Part shown: piece by piece, positions 1 through 11,694 of the stretch
How positions within the stretch are numbered: the first letter of the stretch is position 1
How the letters are laid out: the number at the start of each line of letters is the position of its first letter
Assembly (NCBI GenBank): GCA_030248135.1
Contig: JASANC010003529.1
Span: forward strand, 44,357-108,356
DNA length: 64,000 nt
Reading direction: 5' to 3'
From: Theristus sp. LFF4_11
Lineage: Eukaryota > Nematoda > Chromadorea > Monhysterida > Xyalidae
Program-made: the position numbers and the translations under genes
Notes under the pieces: generated by a model
Databases searched by the model: none
What the model was told of the DNA's origin: nothing
Seen by the model: the letters and a program-made list of their open reading frames with translations, nothing else

Positions 1-247
1 GATTGCGCTAGAAAACAATGTAAACGGAGTGAAACACTGGCCAAACACTCTGCCTGGTGGCCGTTGTGCACCGTGCACCGAGCTCGTGCTGCACCACAGC
101 GTGCGTCCACCTGACCGAACCCGGACTCAACGAAGGCCAAACAAAACCGATGCAAAACCAAAACCGCGAACTTTCCAGCATTTCCGTTCTCCTTCTTCTG
201 TCACGACCTTGAGAACACGCGTCCACACGCGAACAAGCCAAGCTAAC

Positions 248-1750
248 CTTGTGTGCTGTTTTCAACGCTTGAATCTGCGACTGTTGTACGAGCACACGGT
301 CGAACATGCGACGGAACACTTTGATCAGCACGTAACCGACACACCTGATTGGAGTGAGCGAAATGGTGAACAACACGCTTAAAGAATGCAACTACGATGG
401 GTTCGTTATAAACATGTCACTTGCTTGCGAGAACACACAGCATGCGAAATTTTGAAATAATTACAGTTGAAGAACGACTGTGATCGGGTTTGGTTGAAAT
501 AAGAAGCCCATTTGCGTCTAAACGTGATTTCTTGCAACGCCGAATCCGTTCGTTCTTCATTCACTGGTTCTGTGTACTGCGAAACAACTAACAGATATAA
601 ACAAAGATACGATACCAGAAAAGTGAATTACTGCACAAAAAGCACGGCGTTCCGTCCCGACCGTACCGGATCACCCAGCTGGTCATGTTCGACCGCATTT
701 GTGCCCAGATGGAATCAGCGCGCCTCTGCACGTCAGCAACGGTGAGCGTGGCGTCGGCGGCCAGTGCACGCTCAATCGATTGCTCAACCCTGTGAACACA
801 CCAACAAACAACACGGTTCAGTTGCATTGTCGTTGCTGTCTTCCTGTGTGCAATTCAACTGAAGAATTGGGGACGGCGTTCCGGTTATATGGAATTGTCC
901 GTCACGTGATTTTTGAGTGATGTCATGAGAAACACCCCTCTGGAATAGTTGATCAAGCCATTCCAAATAACCGGAATGCAGGGCTCGAGCGAGCTGCAGT
1001 CGAACTGTAAAACACAGGCAATCAGCTGATTGATTGGTGATCACGTGATGCATGCGGTCTGTGCAGGCATTGCTGTGTAGGCGGAGCCTGTCCTGCACAG
1101 AAAACCTGCATAACGCCTGATCACCAACCAATCAGCCGGTTGCTATAATTTAGAATGTAAGCAAAACAAAACTGCACCTTGCGGACGTCAGCACTGTGCG
1201 CCTGCAATCCCCCTCTGCGCTGATCAGCGGCCTCCGTATGAAGAACGCGTAACGAATGTCTCGAAATGTTCGGTGCCACCAGAGTCTGCGTCTGCCGTCG
1301 CGCGCAGCGACCGTCTGAACGCCGTGAGCATACAGCGGCAATATCAGCAGGTCAATCACGATTCGATCGGAGGGCGGCGGCGAGTACAGCTGGATCATCG
1401 GCTCGTGCTTGAACCAGACCAGCTCATCGTGCACATGCGGACGGCACGTCGACTGGCATGGCTGAATTAAGAATTATGTTTGTTTTGCCTCTATTGCATT
1501 TTCTAATGGTCTGGCTAATAGTTTTCGGCCAAATCAGCCGCAGTAATTCAACGACCATACGGGCGGACATTACCGGTTCACCGAGGTCAAAATCCACTTG
1601 CGACGAAGCAAAGCCAAAGCTGGTGGTTGCTTCTGGCTCGGTGGCGACGACACCGCTGTCCGGTAGTTCCGAGCGAAGCTCTGCTGGTGGGCATTCGATT
1701 TCATCTGTGGACTTGATGTGCTCGGCTTGTGTTACAGCAACGGAAGACAT
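248..1750 (-). CDS. GNPAT: GNPAT-like dihydroxyacetone-phosphate acyltransferase, 5' half
   Basis: GNPAT acylates dihydroxyacetone phosphate in peroxisomes, the first step of ether-lipid synthesis. Four exons join in phase on the minus strand: 1750-1574, 1461-1178, 789-667 and 344-248. The joined product runs from MSSVAVTQ through HRTFRDIRYAFFIRRPL and SIERALAADATLTVADVQRR to SNMTSWVIRCVGYVLIKVFRR and KTAHK. This resembles the N-terminal region of GNPAT just before the acyltransferase block, where the family has a similar helix followed by the HxxxxD motif. The catalytic HxxxxD exon is not in the window, so the gene is cut by the left edge. The 789/1178 intron holds a MITE-A copy, and the 344/667 intron holds a worn MITE-B copy. 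Exon 1 is the least certain because the N-terminus is poorly conserved. Identity rests on remembered family similarity, not on a search. Confidence 0.72.
405..605. mobile_element. Degraded MITE-B copy
   Basis: Inside the GNPAT-like intron. It has the worn start (ATAAACATGTCACTTGC), the central CGGGTTTGGTTGAAAT and the right part with TACTGCGAAACAAC of the MITE-B family. The terminal inverted repeats are poorly preserved. Confidence 0.5.
995..1160. mobile_element. MITE-A copy in GNPAT intron
   Basis: Palindromic element with ends GCAGTCGAACTG and TATAATTTAGAATGTAA. Inner arms carry AATCAGCTGATTGATTGG and CACCAACCAATCAG, and the core carries GTGATCACGTGATGCATGC. It can fold into a long hairpin and has no coding capacity. 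Confidence 0.8.
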
Positions 1751-2125
1751 GCCAATTGTTTACGTTACTAAAAAAATGTTCAAATGGGATAATAAAACCG
1801 GTATTTTCTTAGATGAAACACGCAATGAAAATGTTGTACATGAAACAACGGTTCAGCCGTTGATCGAATTGTTTTTCACGATTGTTACTTGAGCGCAGAA
1901 CATGACATCATGAACGCAGAATTTTATTAAGCGTATCAACCATGTGAAAAAGTCACTTTCAAAACTATCACAAACAAATTCAATTGACAAGATCAACACA
2001 AGCGAACCAGAGAACATGCACGAAGTAAAAACCCGCTATAAACGTGGAAACACACTTCCTCGTTCCATTTTGTACAGAAAAGCATACGAGATCAATCCCA
2101 ACTTGAACAAGCTTCATTAACAAAA
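1751..2125. other. Intergenic spacer with a PI3K-adaptor poly(A) signal
   Basis: This 375-bp stretch separates the 3' end of the PI3K adaptor from the start of the GNPAT-like gene; both are on the minus strand. A minus-strand AATAAA lies at 1923-1928, about 200 bases past the adaptor stop codon, and is its likely polyadenylation signal. No other feature was seen. Confidence 0.5.
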
Positions 2126-5100
2126 TCACAACACTGTCGAATGCACTGGATTCAGCAATTTCGTGTCTAACGCCGGGTTGTGGTCTCGCAGCGAATGTGA
2201 CGCGTAATGGGCGACAAACTCATCCAACGTTGGCGCAATGTTCACGTCTGCTAAATTGGCGCTCGTGTTTTTCAGGGTCGACAACGCGAATCCATAGCCG
2301 CCTAAACAGACAAACAGCATGTTTGTTTCAACTTGTCACTTTCTTCGCAGACTACAGAGCTAGCGAATTAAGAAAGAACGTGATCAGAGTTGCAGGAAAA
2401 TCTATTTATCCACGAATGAGGTGTTACCAATCAGCTTCGCCGTTCCATCGCAGCAACCGATATCTATAGACGGACGACGGCCAGAACAGCAACCAATCAG
2501 CTCGCAGGAAACCATTGATTGCTTAATTAAAAGGTGTACAATGACGATTGCTTGTAAACGAGCATGTTGCTGTACCAGAATGCAGCTCGGTCGGCGGCAG
2601 ATACTCAACGAGACAATGGTAGACGGTGGCGTTGCAGACGATCTCGAGCGCAAACCAGCCGGGACGCGTCTGCGACGGACGCAACAGGAACGTGCCTTGG
2701 CTGCGGCCTTGCAGCAAAGCGATCGCAGTCTCTTTCGTTGTACCAGACGCTTGCAGGTACCTGCAGTTGGAACTCGGAGTTATGGGCTTTTAGCTTATCA
2801 ATGGTTGGTGGTGATCACGTGATGCATGCTTTCTGTGCAGGACACACTCCAGCACCTCCACTGCAATGCCTGCACAAGATGCATGCATCACATGCGATCA
2901 CCAACCAATCCAAAATCCAATCAACTGATATCATATGATTTAGAGTTCGACTGTAAGTCACATATGTGGATAGCGACAAAATCTCACTCAATCACCACAT
3001 CCGTGAAGTTACTCATTGCACAGTGCACAACAACAATATCTACCAATCAGGTCGCTTTATAAAAACAACTGAAATCGACTATCACATTTCCAGCGGCCAA
3101 TGCGGTACTGGAATCGATGTTGATGTTGGCTTAGACGCACTCTCAGTGCGGACAGGCGGCGAAGGCTGACGCTGAGCACGCAATGCTGACGTGCAAGCTG
3201 CATAAACAATCAATATTGCAACATTTCATGGACAATGGGTTTTCATTGGGGTTCCAGAAACAAGGTGAACACCGAACTCCGGTTGGGCCTTGGAGTACGG
3301 ACAGGGGAACGGGAAACCATCCCGTGAGCAGCGAGTTGCCGCCATGAGGAAGGAAACAAATCCTGAAGCCAGCTTAAAAAAAGCTTAGTGCTACACCCTG
3401 AGCCCCTGAATAAGATCATGAAACGCACCATCCGTTTCTCACGCAAACTGATTCACAAATTTCCGATCTTGAACGCTATGTGAATAACCTGATTCATTAG
3501 CTGGTTCATGAATTTATTCAGACCCTCAGTGGTGTAGCACCATTGAACTGCAAGTTTTATAAAACTGGCCCAGAGGTCAATAATTTTGTTGTGAGCAGCA
3601 TGGCAAAGGTCATGTTGAACCTGACGGTTCGTTTGACGTGACCGTGACGCCGGGCGAACTCCGGTTGATTGCCTCTTCAACCGATCCATTCGAATCGACC
3701 GACGACGCCCTGCTCAGTGCAGCAGCGGCAGTGCTGACGCTCGAGCATTCCGTCGACGCTGCAGCTGTTTTGCTGTTGCGTTCCTGCTCGCCGCTGTTCT
3801 GTTTCGATCGCTGACTAAATTCATCCATTTCTTCCTGTGACGCAAATGAATCGCTCTGATCGCTGTTGTCTCCAAAATGAGCCTGCCTGGCACACACAAG
3901 TGAAGTGAAGAAACTCTGTTGTTTACACAGTTACAAACAAACACACGCGCACACACAAAAACAGCAGCGCATATCTGCTGCTGCTGGTGCGCAGAGCTCT
4001 AAAGGCGATTAGCTGATTGGTTGGTGATCACATGATGCATGCTTTTTGTTCAGGACAGACTACGCCCCGGCAGCAACCAATCAGCCTCGGATTGCCTATA
4101 ATTTAGAGTTCGACGGTAGTGACTTAACTACAGTATATTTCTTTAAACCTGTCACTTTTTTGCAAAATGCAGAACACGCGAAAAGAAACGTGGAATTAAA
4201 TAAGAATGGACCGGAATCGGGTTTGCTCGGGGAATCGAGAGCATCATTTGTGGCGAAATATGATCAGTTTCAAACCCGGACTTGTTCTTTATTCTTTGTA
4301 TTTTGCTGTATTTTGCTAAAAACATGACCGGTTTAAAGAAACCCACTGTAGCAACAATATAGCCGGGTGCACTGTTTTCCGCTGACTCCACCCACCACCC
4401 CAACCTGCAGTATCTTCTGTATCGCCTGCGCAGGCACGCCGTGCTGCTGCAGCAGGAACTGATGTCGGTCACGTTTCTTGTACAACCACAAGAGGCGCGG
4501 TTTCATCGTGTTCATTTCGCGCTCCAGTGTCCGAATGCGGGCCGTGTCCACGCTGACCGCATCCTCGAGACGACGGCGATGCTCGTGCACATTGGCCACC
4601 CTGTAATAGTGGCTTTCGTGTTTGTTCATAAAAATTGGCTTTGGTTGTAAAGATTGAAAAGTACAGTCGAACTCCAAGTTAGAGGCTCCGAGCACCAATG
4701 CGCGCATACATAATCGGTAAGCGGTTTCATGCAGCATGACGCGGTAATTCAAAACTTGGTACACACGATTCGGCAAAACAAGAGAACCAACCACTCGCGG
4801 CGCCCGTTGTAAACAATGAATTGTTTCTTCATGTCTGATAGGCATCAGCTGATTGGTTGTTGATCAGTGCATGCTGATGCTTTCTGTGCAGGACAGACTA
4901 CTCCGCCTCCACAGCCATGGCTGCACATCTCACGTGATCACTCACCAATCAGCTGACTGCCTATCTTGTTCACTATCACTGCTATTCTTATGATAATGAG
5001 GCAGTTCCTTGCACGGCGCAAAGTCCTTCAACGCACGATGTTAATGAACGTGCCATAATTAGTGAATAAAATAATGTTTTTTGATGTCAACACCAACCGG

Positions 5101-6363
5101 TCTGTTTCGATACACTTTACGTGCTGTTCAATAATGGCCTTTTTCACTGGATCGCTCTCCTTGCTCATGTGCCTGTAAATTGACCAAACATGAACGGTTC
5201 AGAAAGGAATGTGACGAAAACCACAAAAATCTCAGCAAAAGCGCTCGAGTCAATCGAATAACGAAAGCACAATAACAAAAACAGACGCATTCAATTGTTC
5301 GATCTGCACGGTGAACCATCGCTGCAGTTCCCTGTACGACAAGACTGCCTGCCGTTTGTAGTGCAGCTCCTGCTGGATGTGCGTGAACTGCGCGTACGCG
5401 TCGTCGTACTGGCGTGTTTTGTTCAGGTATTTGCGGTGCAGGTCGCGAACGCTGTCCAGCAATTCGCTGCACGTTCTCTGGTGGCCTTCGTCGTCCTGAA
5501 TGAAAGTCAACGTTGCAAGTTTGATTTCGCCCTTTGGTGTTTTACCATTTGGCATCATCGACACTGAGCACACGCGAGACAGACACCGACCTCTCCCATT
5601 TTCGGCTTGTTCAGCGGAAATCGCAGCGTGATGTTCAGCGCTTTGTTGTAGTCGTTCAACGAGTTTGCCTCGTAGTGTCTCACCAGCTCGGCGACCGACT
5701 TGAACCGCAGATCTTCGGCCAGTGAAAAGCCGTAGCGGCCGTTGCGTTGATAGATTTTGATGAGTTTGTTGGCGCCGTCTTTGCGCAGCGTCAGCGTGTA
5801 GTTGCCACGAGCGTCGGATGAATTGCGCACAAGGAACGTGCCGTCAGGCTTGTCCTGCATCCACGCGCTCACCTGCAGTGCAACCTTTGTGGTGTCGATT
5901 GAGTTGCACTACACACGGATGCGCAGCTCATTTTGAGTCGTTTAGTGTTGTGTTACTCGTGTTTTGTTTGTGATCTCAGTTCGGTTTCTTTTGCACCTCG
6001 GGTGAAAATCTGGCTCGGATAGCCATCATGCCAATCATGTTCTTCCACAAAATTATCCAAAGCAAAGCAAACCAAAGCATTGCTAAAAAACTCATTTAAT
6101 TTTCAACCAAAACACGACCGTACCTCATCTCGAGTGATATTGCCCCAATACCAGCGTTCGTTGCGGAGACTCTCAACGTTTGCAACGTTTTCGTCGTGGG
6201 GCACTTCTGCGGACTCCTCGTTTTTGGAAGCAGCAGAGTATCCGTCAACGGCTGCTGGTTGATTCAGTTGATTGTTGTGCTGTTTCTTCGTTGACGGACC
6301 TTCCCGCGACGAACTCATTTTCACAGTCATATCAGCACCACCAGACGACGAAGACATCGCCAT
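2126..6363 (-). CDS. PIK3R: PI3-kinase regulatory subunit, p60 type (SH2-iSH2-SH2)
   Basis: Adaptor that binds phosphotyrosine proteins and holds and inhibits the class IA p110 catalytic subunit. Exons on the minus strand: 6363-6124, 5872-5591, 5495-5287, 5172-5098, 4600-4405, 3882-3621, 2749-2576 and 2301-2126. They join in phase to 537 residues. The N-terminal SH2 spans about 71-174, with RWYWGNI and the phosphate-binding Arg96 in FLVRNS. The coiled-coil inter-SH2 region spans about 175-334 (DLHRKYLNKTRQYDDAYAQF, then LEREMNTMKPRLLWLYKKRD). A Ser/Asn-rich linker precedes the C-terminal SH2 (about 422-537, Arg445 in FLLRPS, then GGYGFA). There is no SH3 or RhoGAP-like domain, so it resembles insect p60 rather than vertebrate p85. 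The start ATG lies close to the transposon block. The Trp that normally opens the C-terminal SH2 is missing in this frame (see findings). Confidence 0.9.
2759..2955. mobile_element. MITE-A copy abutting PI3K adaptor exon 7
   Basis: Left end GCAGTTGGAACTCGGAGTTA and right end TTTAGAGTTCGACTGTA are diverged inverted repeats. The core has GTGATCACGTGATGCATGC. On the minus strand its end lies about a dozen bases before the 3' splice site of exon 7 (2750-2751). Confidence 0.8.
3388..3543. mobile_element. Short inverted-repeat element
   Basis: The outer sequence GTGCTACACCCTGAGCCCCT is repeated in inverse at 3509-3543, where the complement reads GTGCTACACCACTGAGGGTC followed by TGAATAA. The arms are about 36 bp around a core of about 85 bp. 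It lies in the PI3K adaptor intron between exons 6 and 7 and is probably a separate MITE family. Confidence 0.55.
3995..4118. mobile_element. MITE-A copy
   Basis: Shortened copy in the PI3K adaptor intron between exons 5 and 6. The left side has GCGATTAGCTGATTGGTTGG and the right end has ATAATTTAGAGTTCGACGG. Confidence 0.75.
4129..4350. mobile_element. MITE-B copy
   Basis: Family with ends TACAGTATATTT plus TTTAAACCTGTCACTTTTT, and the complement CGGTTTAAAGAAACCCACTG on the other side. It starts and ends with TA, as expected for a Tc1/mariner-type MITE. It lies directly beside a MITE-A copy. Confidence 0.75.
4838..4975. mobile_element. MITE-A copy, ends eroded
   Basis: CATCAGCTGATTGGTTG on the left and CCAATCAGCTGACTGCCTAT on the right surround a core with TTTCTGTGCAGGACAG. 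An isolated left end (GTACAGTCGAACTCC) also occurs at 4661-4675, so two insertions, or one that was disrupted, are possible. Confidence 0.65.
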
Positions 6364-6420
6364 CCAGTTGGCGTGGCGTCACGTCACACGCACGCACGTG
6401 ACCTACGCGGGAGGGTTAGG
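6364..6420 (-). promoter_or_regulatory. Presumed upstream region of the PI3K adaptor
   Basis: Only about 50 bases of unique sequence lie between the start codon and the fold-back repeat block. They contain CGTCACGTCACACG and GCACGTGACC, which include E-box (CACGTG) and half-CRE-like motifs. Transcription start and real use are unknown. Confidence 0.25.
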
Positions 6421-6664
6421 AAAAAAATCCGATTTTTTTAATAATAAAATAAAGTACAAATAAATAAAGTAAATACAAATACAAATAATAATAATAATAC
6501 AAATAAAAAAATAGTAATACAAATAAAGTATAAATAAAATAAATAACGATTTTTGTAGCAAAGAAAAAATAAAGTAGCAAAGAAAAAATAAAGTAGCTTT
6601 CAAAAAATAAAGTCGCAAAGAAAAAATAAAGTAGCAAAAAATTTTCATATGAATAATACACTTT

Positions 6665-6797
6665 CCTATTTTAGAGTAGCAACGATATAATAATCATACA
6701 CTGTCCTATTTTAGAGTAGCAACACTATCCCATTTTAGAGTAGCAACACTATCTTATTTTAGAGTAGCAACACTATCCTATTTTAGAGTAGCAACAT
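6665..6797. repeat. 24-bp tandem repeat, about five units
   Basis: Units of CTATTTTAGAGTAGCAACA plus a few bases repeat in the left arm. Inverted counterparts with GTTGCTACTCTAAAATAGG lie in the right arm near 8729-8783 and 9013-9095. Confidence 0.85.
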
Positions 6798-7164
6798 ATA
6801 AACAGCTCATTTAAAGCTATTTCGGCCGCGAAACTTTGTAAACCTACGTTATTTTGCACGGAGATTTCAAATTTTGACCTTGTGGGTTACGGTAACGCCC
6901 GTTTTGGTCTCAACACGATCTTAGTTTCGTCAACAATCCACAAACAGCTTGGTAACCGCAACCAAATCGGTGAAACATGCTAGATTAAGGTTATTTTGAA
7001 CGCAGATTTTGAATTTCAGCTTTCTGGATTACGGTAACGCGTGGTTTGGTCTCAACACAATTTTAGTTTTAAGCACAGCGTACAAACACGACAACACACA
7101 ACAACACACACACACACACGCGCGCAAATGCTAATTGTTTGGGATTGGGTTAGACCAAGAGACT

Positions 7165-7290
7165 TTCAATTGTAGTGACGCACCCACGCCTTCTTGAACC
7201 CATGATCCCGTGGGCCCCGTATGCTACGTGCACAGCAATTGTAGTGACGCACCCACGCTCTTTTAATCTATTGATCCCGTGTGCTAATTG
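7165..7290. repeat. Direct repeat of about 68 bp, two units
   Basis: CAATTGTAGTGACGCACCCA followed by TGATCCCGTG occurs twice (near 7168 and 7236) in the unpaired centre of the fold-back element. No coding capacity was recognised in the centre (7155-7905). Confidence 0.6.
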
Positions 7291-7910
7291 TTTGGGAACG
7301 CCGTTTAGTTGCCAATGTGAAATGTTGCACATAGAAACGCTGTGTGGTGCAATCTGATGAGATGCACAGTTTCTGGCACCCGCTGACAACAAGCATTCAC
7401 GAAATGCGCTTCCAATCAATCCAGACATCAGCACACTTGACCTGGAAGACACCTGTGAACAACGAGGGATGTGCCAATCGCCCTCCAAAGACATGGTTGA
7501 GAAGTACTCGAGTACTCCAGAATGAACGCCCGAGTTTTGTACAGCAGCTTCTTGAACGACAACTTGTTCGACGGTGCAACCCTGTTTTGCATCTTGTACA
7601 GCTCATGGGGACGCAATTCGTACTGCTGCTTTAGCGTCCTGCACAGTCTGTTCAAAGTTTCACGATCGCGAAATTTTTCGATATTTTTGCACCAATCGAA
7701 ACAACCGACCTTTGGTCATCACACTCGATTGTGAACTGACCGACGGCACTGAGACTCCTGAAGGTATACGATGATCAACCGGAGGGCTCACCAGTTGAAA
7801 TAAGTGGTGAGTTTATCGAAGATAGAGAGCAGACGAGTAATTTTAAACAACCCATAAATCACAAATACGGTGGTTATAAAGGAATCAGTAATGATGGAAA
7901 ATCACAAATA

Positions 7911-8359
7911 CCGTATTACCTCTATTAAACCCCCCCCCCAAAATTAAACCCCCCCCAAAAATAAACCCCCACCCCCTCGACAAGTTTCCAAATAATCCCC
8001 CCCAAAATAATCCCCCATGGGGGATTATTGAAACCTGTTTGAAACACATACCCAGCGAATTCAGTGGCTGGTTGCAGTGAAAATGATGAAATTGTGCTAC
8101 CAAAGGCCCCAAATGGATGAGTTAATGGTAATTTCATTACAAAAGGCTGTTGTAAAAGGAAATTTCTATGTATAGTAGAAGTTTCTGCGACTTCCTTCCT
8201 GCCATGGAAGGTATTTTTGCCATTTTGCCCACTCCTAAAAATGGTTTCCAAATAAACCCCCCCCCCAAAAATAACCCCCCCCCCCCCCAAAATAAACCCC
8301 CACCCCCAGAAGTCGCTGAAGAAATAAACCCCCATGGGGGTTTATTAGAGGTAATACGG
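7911..8359. mobile_element. MITE with CCGTATTACC ends and TA target duplication
   Basis: Terminal inverted repeat CCGTATTACCTCTATTAAAC at the left and its near-exact complement at the right, flanked by TA on both sides. Runs of C with AATAAACCCC-type motifs lie just inside both ends. It sits in the loop of the fold-back element. The flanking TA fits the Tc1/mariner or pogo type. Confidence 0.75.
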
Positions 8360-8783
8360 TAATCAACTCTTCTAACCCAATCTCAAACAATTAGCATTTG
8401 CGCGCGCGCGTGTGTGTGTGTGTTGTGTGTTGTCGTGTGTGTACGCTGTGCTTAAAACTAAAATTGTGTTGAGACCAAACCACGCGTTGCCGTAATCCAG
8501 AAAGCCGAAATTCAAAATCTGCGTGCAAAATAACCGTAATCTAGCATGTTTCACTGGATTGGTTGCGGTTACCAAGCTGTTTGTGGATTGTTGACGAAAC
8601 TAAGATCGTGTTGGGACCAAACCGGGCGTTACCGTAACCCACAAGGTTAAAATTTGAAATCTCCGTGCAAAATAACGTAGGTTTACAAAGTTTCGCGGCC
8701 GAAATAGCTTTAAATGAGCTGTTTATATGTTGCTACTCTAAAATAGGATAGTGTTGCTACTCTAAAATAGGATAGTGTTGCTA

Positions 8784-9012
8784 TGGCCTATTTTTTTAAA
8801 CGTGTCCCACTGAAATGACGTCATGTGCCACAAAACATGCGCTTGTCGTTCACAGCAAACCAGACTATCCGTTTAGCCGATTTCTTCCCGTAAACAAACG
8901 GTGATTGTCGAATCAGTCACACCAAACTGAAATTTTAGTGCCTGTACTTTGACAAACGTTTTTAAATAAAATGACGTCACGTTAGTCCGGACACGTTTGA
9001 ATAAATCCACTA
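8784..9012. mobile_element. MITE-D copy 1, TA target duplication
   Basis: Inserted in a 24-bp repeat unit of the fold-back element. Removing it with one TA restores GTTGCTACTGTAAAATAGG, one base off the repeat. Ends are TGGCCTATTTTTTTAAACG and the complement of TAGTGGATTTATTCAAACG. Both arms carry TGACGTCA. A second copy lies at 21200-21433. Confidence 0.85.
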
Positions 9013-9835
9013 TACTGTAAAATAGGATAGTGTTGCTACTCTAAAATAGGACAGTGTATGATTATTATATTGTTGCTACTCTAAAATAGGACATTATAGT
9101 GTATTATTCATATGAAAATTTTGTGCTACTTTATTTTTTCTTTGCTACTTTATTTTTTGAAAGCTACTTTATTTTTTCTTTGCTACCAGGGGTCGAGATG
9201 GGGGGGGGTGGGGGGGGGTACCCCCCCCAACCAAGTCGACACCCCCCCCCCACCCGGGCAAAGATGAAAACAAAACACGCCGCACGGCCAAAATGCGCCG
9301 CAAGGGAAGCACGCCGCATGCCAAAATGCGCCGCAACAAAATCCAAACGGCAAATAAGAAATACGCCGCAAGAAATAAACACGCCGCAGTTTTTAGAAAT
9401 TTGTTTTTGGCGGTTAAGTAAGCTGTCAGCAATCCCAATTCAATCCCATTTTCATAGAAATAGATTGAAAAAACTTCTTTTTGTCTCATTTTAGGTCGCC
9501 AACCCCAGAATATATTTTACAGATACGCGGGAATTCAAAATTGGTTTATGGTAGCTGACGAAAGACGCCGATGCTTGAAGAACATTGAACAAACAGAGCG
9601 AAAGTTTCTGAAATATTCAAGTTTACCTCTATTTCTGTGAAGTGAACCAATCAATCTCAATCACCTTTTTCATTTTTCGTTCCGCTTTGCCGCAAATTGC
9701 AATCTCGGACTGGAACAGAAAACCGTTCTACTTCTCGCTTTGCCCAGCCCAACTCCTTTTAATTTGACGGCGAAAATTGTTGTCAATGCGACGACAATGC
9801 CAACCGTAGTCAAGATTTTTTGATTTTATTGCAGA

Positions 9836-10720
9836 CAAAAAAGTTGTGCGCCGACCTGTCACGCGTCTCTGCCGGCGCTGTGCTCAACCGATTTCAACGA
9901 TCTACGGCTCAATCAACTCAGAAAACAACCGGCAACACGTCAACGTGTCGTTTGTGGTTTGTTTCGGCGGTTTTTTTAAAAATCGACAAAATTCCAAACC
10001 ACCATAAATTGGTGTTGTGTGTTTTTTCACGAATTTTTTATTGCACACAAACAAATGTTGAATAAAACAAAAACCAACTACAAACGACACATCATCGTGT
10101 TCCGGATGCTCTGCTGAGTTGATTGAGCTGTCGATCGTCAAAATCGGTCGAGGAAATCGTGATCTAGGCGACGGTATGTGTTGGCAAATGATGCATTTCA
10201 CGACATGTGTGTTGTGCGCCGACCTGTCAGGCGACTCTGCCGGCGCTGTGCTCGACCGATTTCGACGATCGACGGCTCAATCAACTCAGCAAACAACCGG
10301 CAACACGTCAATGTGTCGCTTGTGGTTTGTTTCGGCGGTTTTTTAAAAATCGACAAAATTCCAAACCACCATAAATTGGTGTTGTGTGTTTTGTCACGAA
10401 TTTTTTATTGCACACAAACCAATGTTGAACAAAAAAACCAACTACAAACGACACATCATCGTGTTCTGGATGCTCTGCTGAGTTGATTGAGCCGTTGATC
10501 GTCAAAATCGGTCGAGGAAATCGTGATCTAGGCGACGTTATGTGTTGGCAAATGATGCATTTCATGACATGTGTGTTGTGCGTCGATCTGTCACGCGACT
10601 CTGCCGGCGCTGTGCTCGACCGATTTCGACGATCGATAGCTCAATCAACTCAGCAAAGCATCGGGAACACGGTGATATGTTGTTTGTGGTTTGTTTCGGC
10701 GGTTCGATCTGGAAGCTGGC
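9836..10720. repeat. Tandem repeat of about 365 bp, 2.4 units
   Basis: The landmark GTGCGCCGACCTGTCA (third copy with two changes) occurs near 9845, 10214 and 10578. Each unit also carries CGGCGGTTTTT, an AATTTTTTATTGCACACAAA segment and GGAAATCGTGATCTAGGCGA. Frames are not kept open across units, so this looks like non-coding satellite inside the hAT-like element. Confidence 0.85.
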
Positions 10721-11694
10721 CTTTCGATCGACACCAACCACAGCTCGAGGGGCTCTATATTGCGAAATAAAGTCTGGGTAACACTGCTGCTGCATTGAAA
10801 ATCTGCTGCAACGATGACCGCCGAAAGTCTGTCACCCAACTTCTCGAGCTGTGCACAATACAATACCACAAGCTGCGGTTGGGTGTGTTCCAAAACTCAC
10901 AAAATATAATTTCCCATTTCTATTGCGGTGGTAATAAAGAACAACATTCGTATCAACTTCTGATCCCCGCACACACTTAGCACGTTGTCAAATAACAGTT
11001 AAACCCTGGAAAATGTATTTTTTTGTGATTATGTCTAGTTTCATTAAATCTGAGTCAACTTTCGTTTAATTATGCTGTTTCCGTGTGATTTTGAGCAGTT
11101 TTAATGATTGCGGCGAATTTTGTTTGCGGCGTATTTTGAATTTGCCATGTGCATATTTTCTGCGGCGTATTTTGGCATGCGGCGCGCTTCCCTTGCGGCG
11201 TATTTTGGTTGTGCGGCGTATTTTTGCGCAATCCCGGGCAAACCCCCAAATTTTGGTCAAAATACCCCCCCTCTCGAGTTTGGGGGGGCCAGCCAGACCC
11301 CCCCCCCCTCCCAGATTTCGACCTTCCAAACCCCCCCCCTACCAAATCCTGACCGTCTGACCACCCCCCCCCTTTGATTTTGACTTTCGATGGAGACATT
11401 TTCTCTTGTATATCTCTATATTTCTCTCATTTGTAGGTTTTTTTTAATATCTATATTATATGCATGTTTGTATCTCAATATATATTGTATGTTTTTTTGT
11501 ATACGTACCGTTATACATTTACCACTTTGTACGTCAATGTTTTCAATACTGTACTTCAATATCAAGTCTCACCCGTGCAGCGTGTCTCGTTCGTGTTGCT
11601 TTCAGATGTCCCGACCCGAACGAAAATCAAAGCAAAAATGTATGACTAGAGACTAGAGAGAGGTCTTGTCTGGATGCTGTGGTTTCTAGCACTT

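Noticed and set aside
1458..1892. 144-codon plus-strand frame with a hydrophobic start
   Set aside because: It lies opposite exons 1 and 2 of the GNPAT-like gene, whose minus-strand exons join in phase and match the family; the plus frame is a shadow.
6665..6797. Regularly spaced repeats resembling a CRISPR array
   Set aside because: Units are contiguous without unique spacers and are mirrored in the other arm of a transposon; the genome is eukaryotic.
9099..9494. 131-codon frame and several minus-strand Gly/Pro-rich frames
   Set aside because: They run across poly-G/C tracts and repeat arms that recur elsewhere in inverse orientation.
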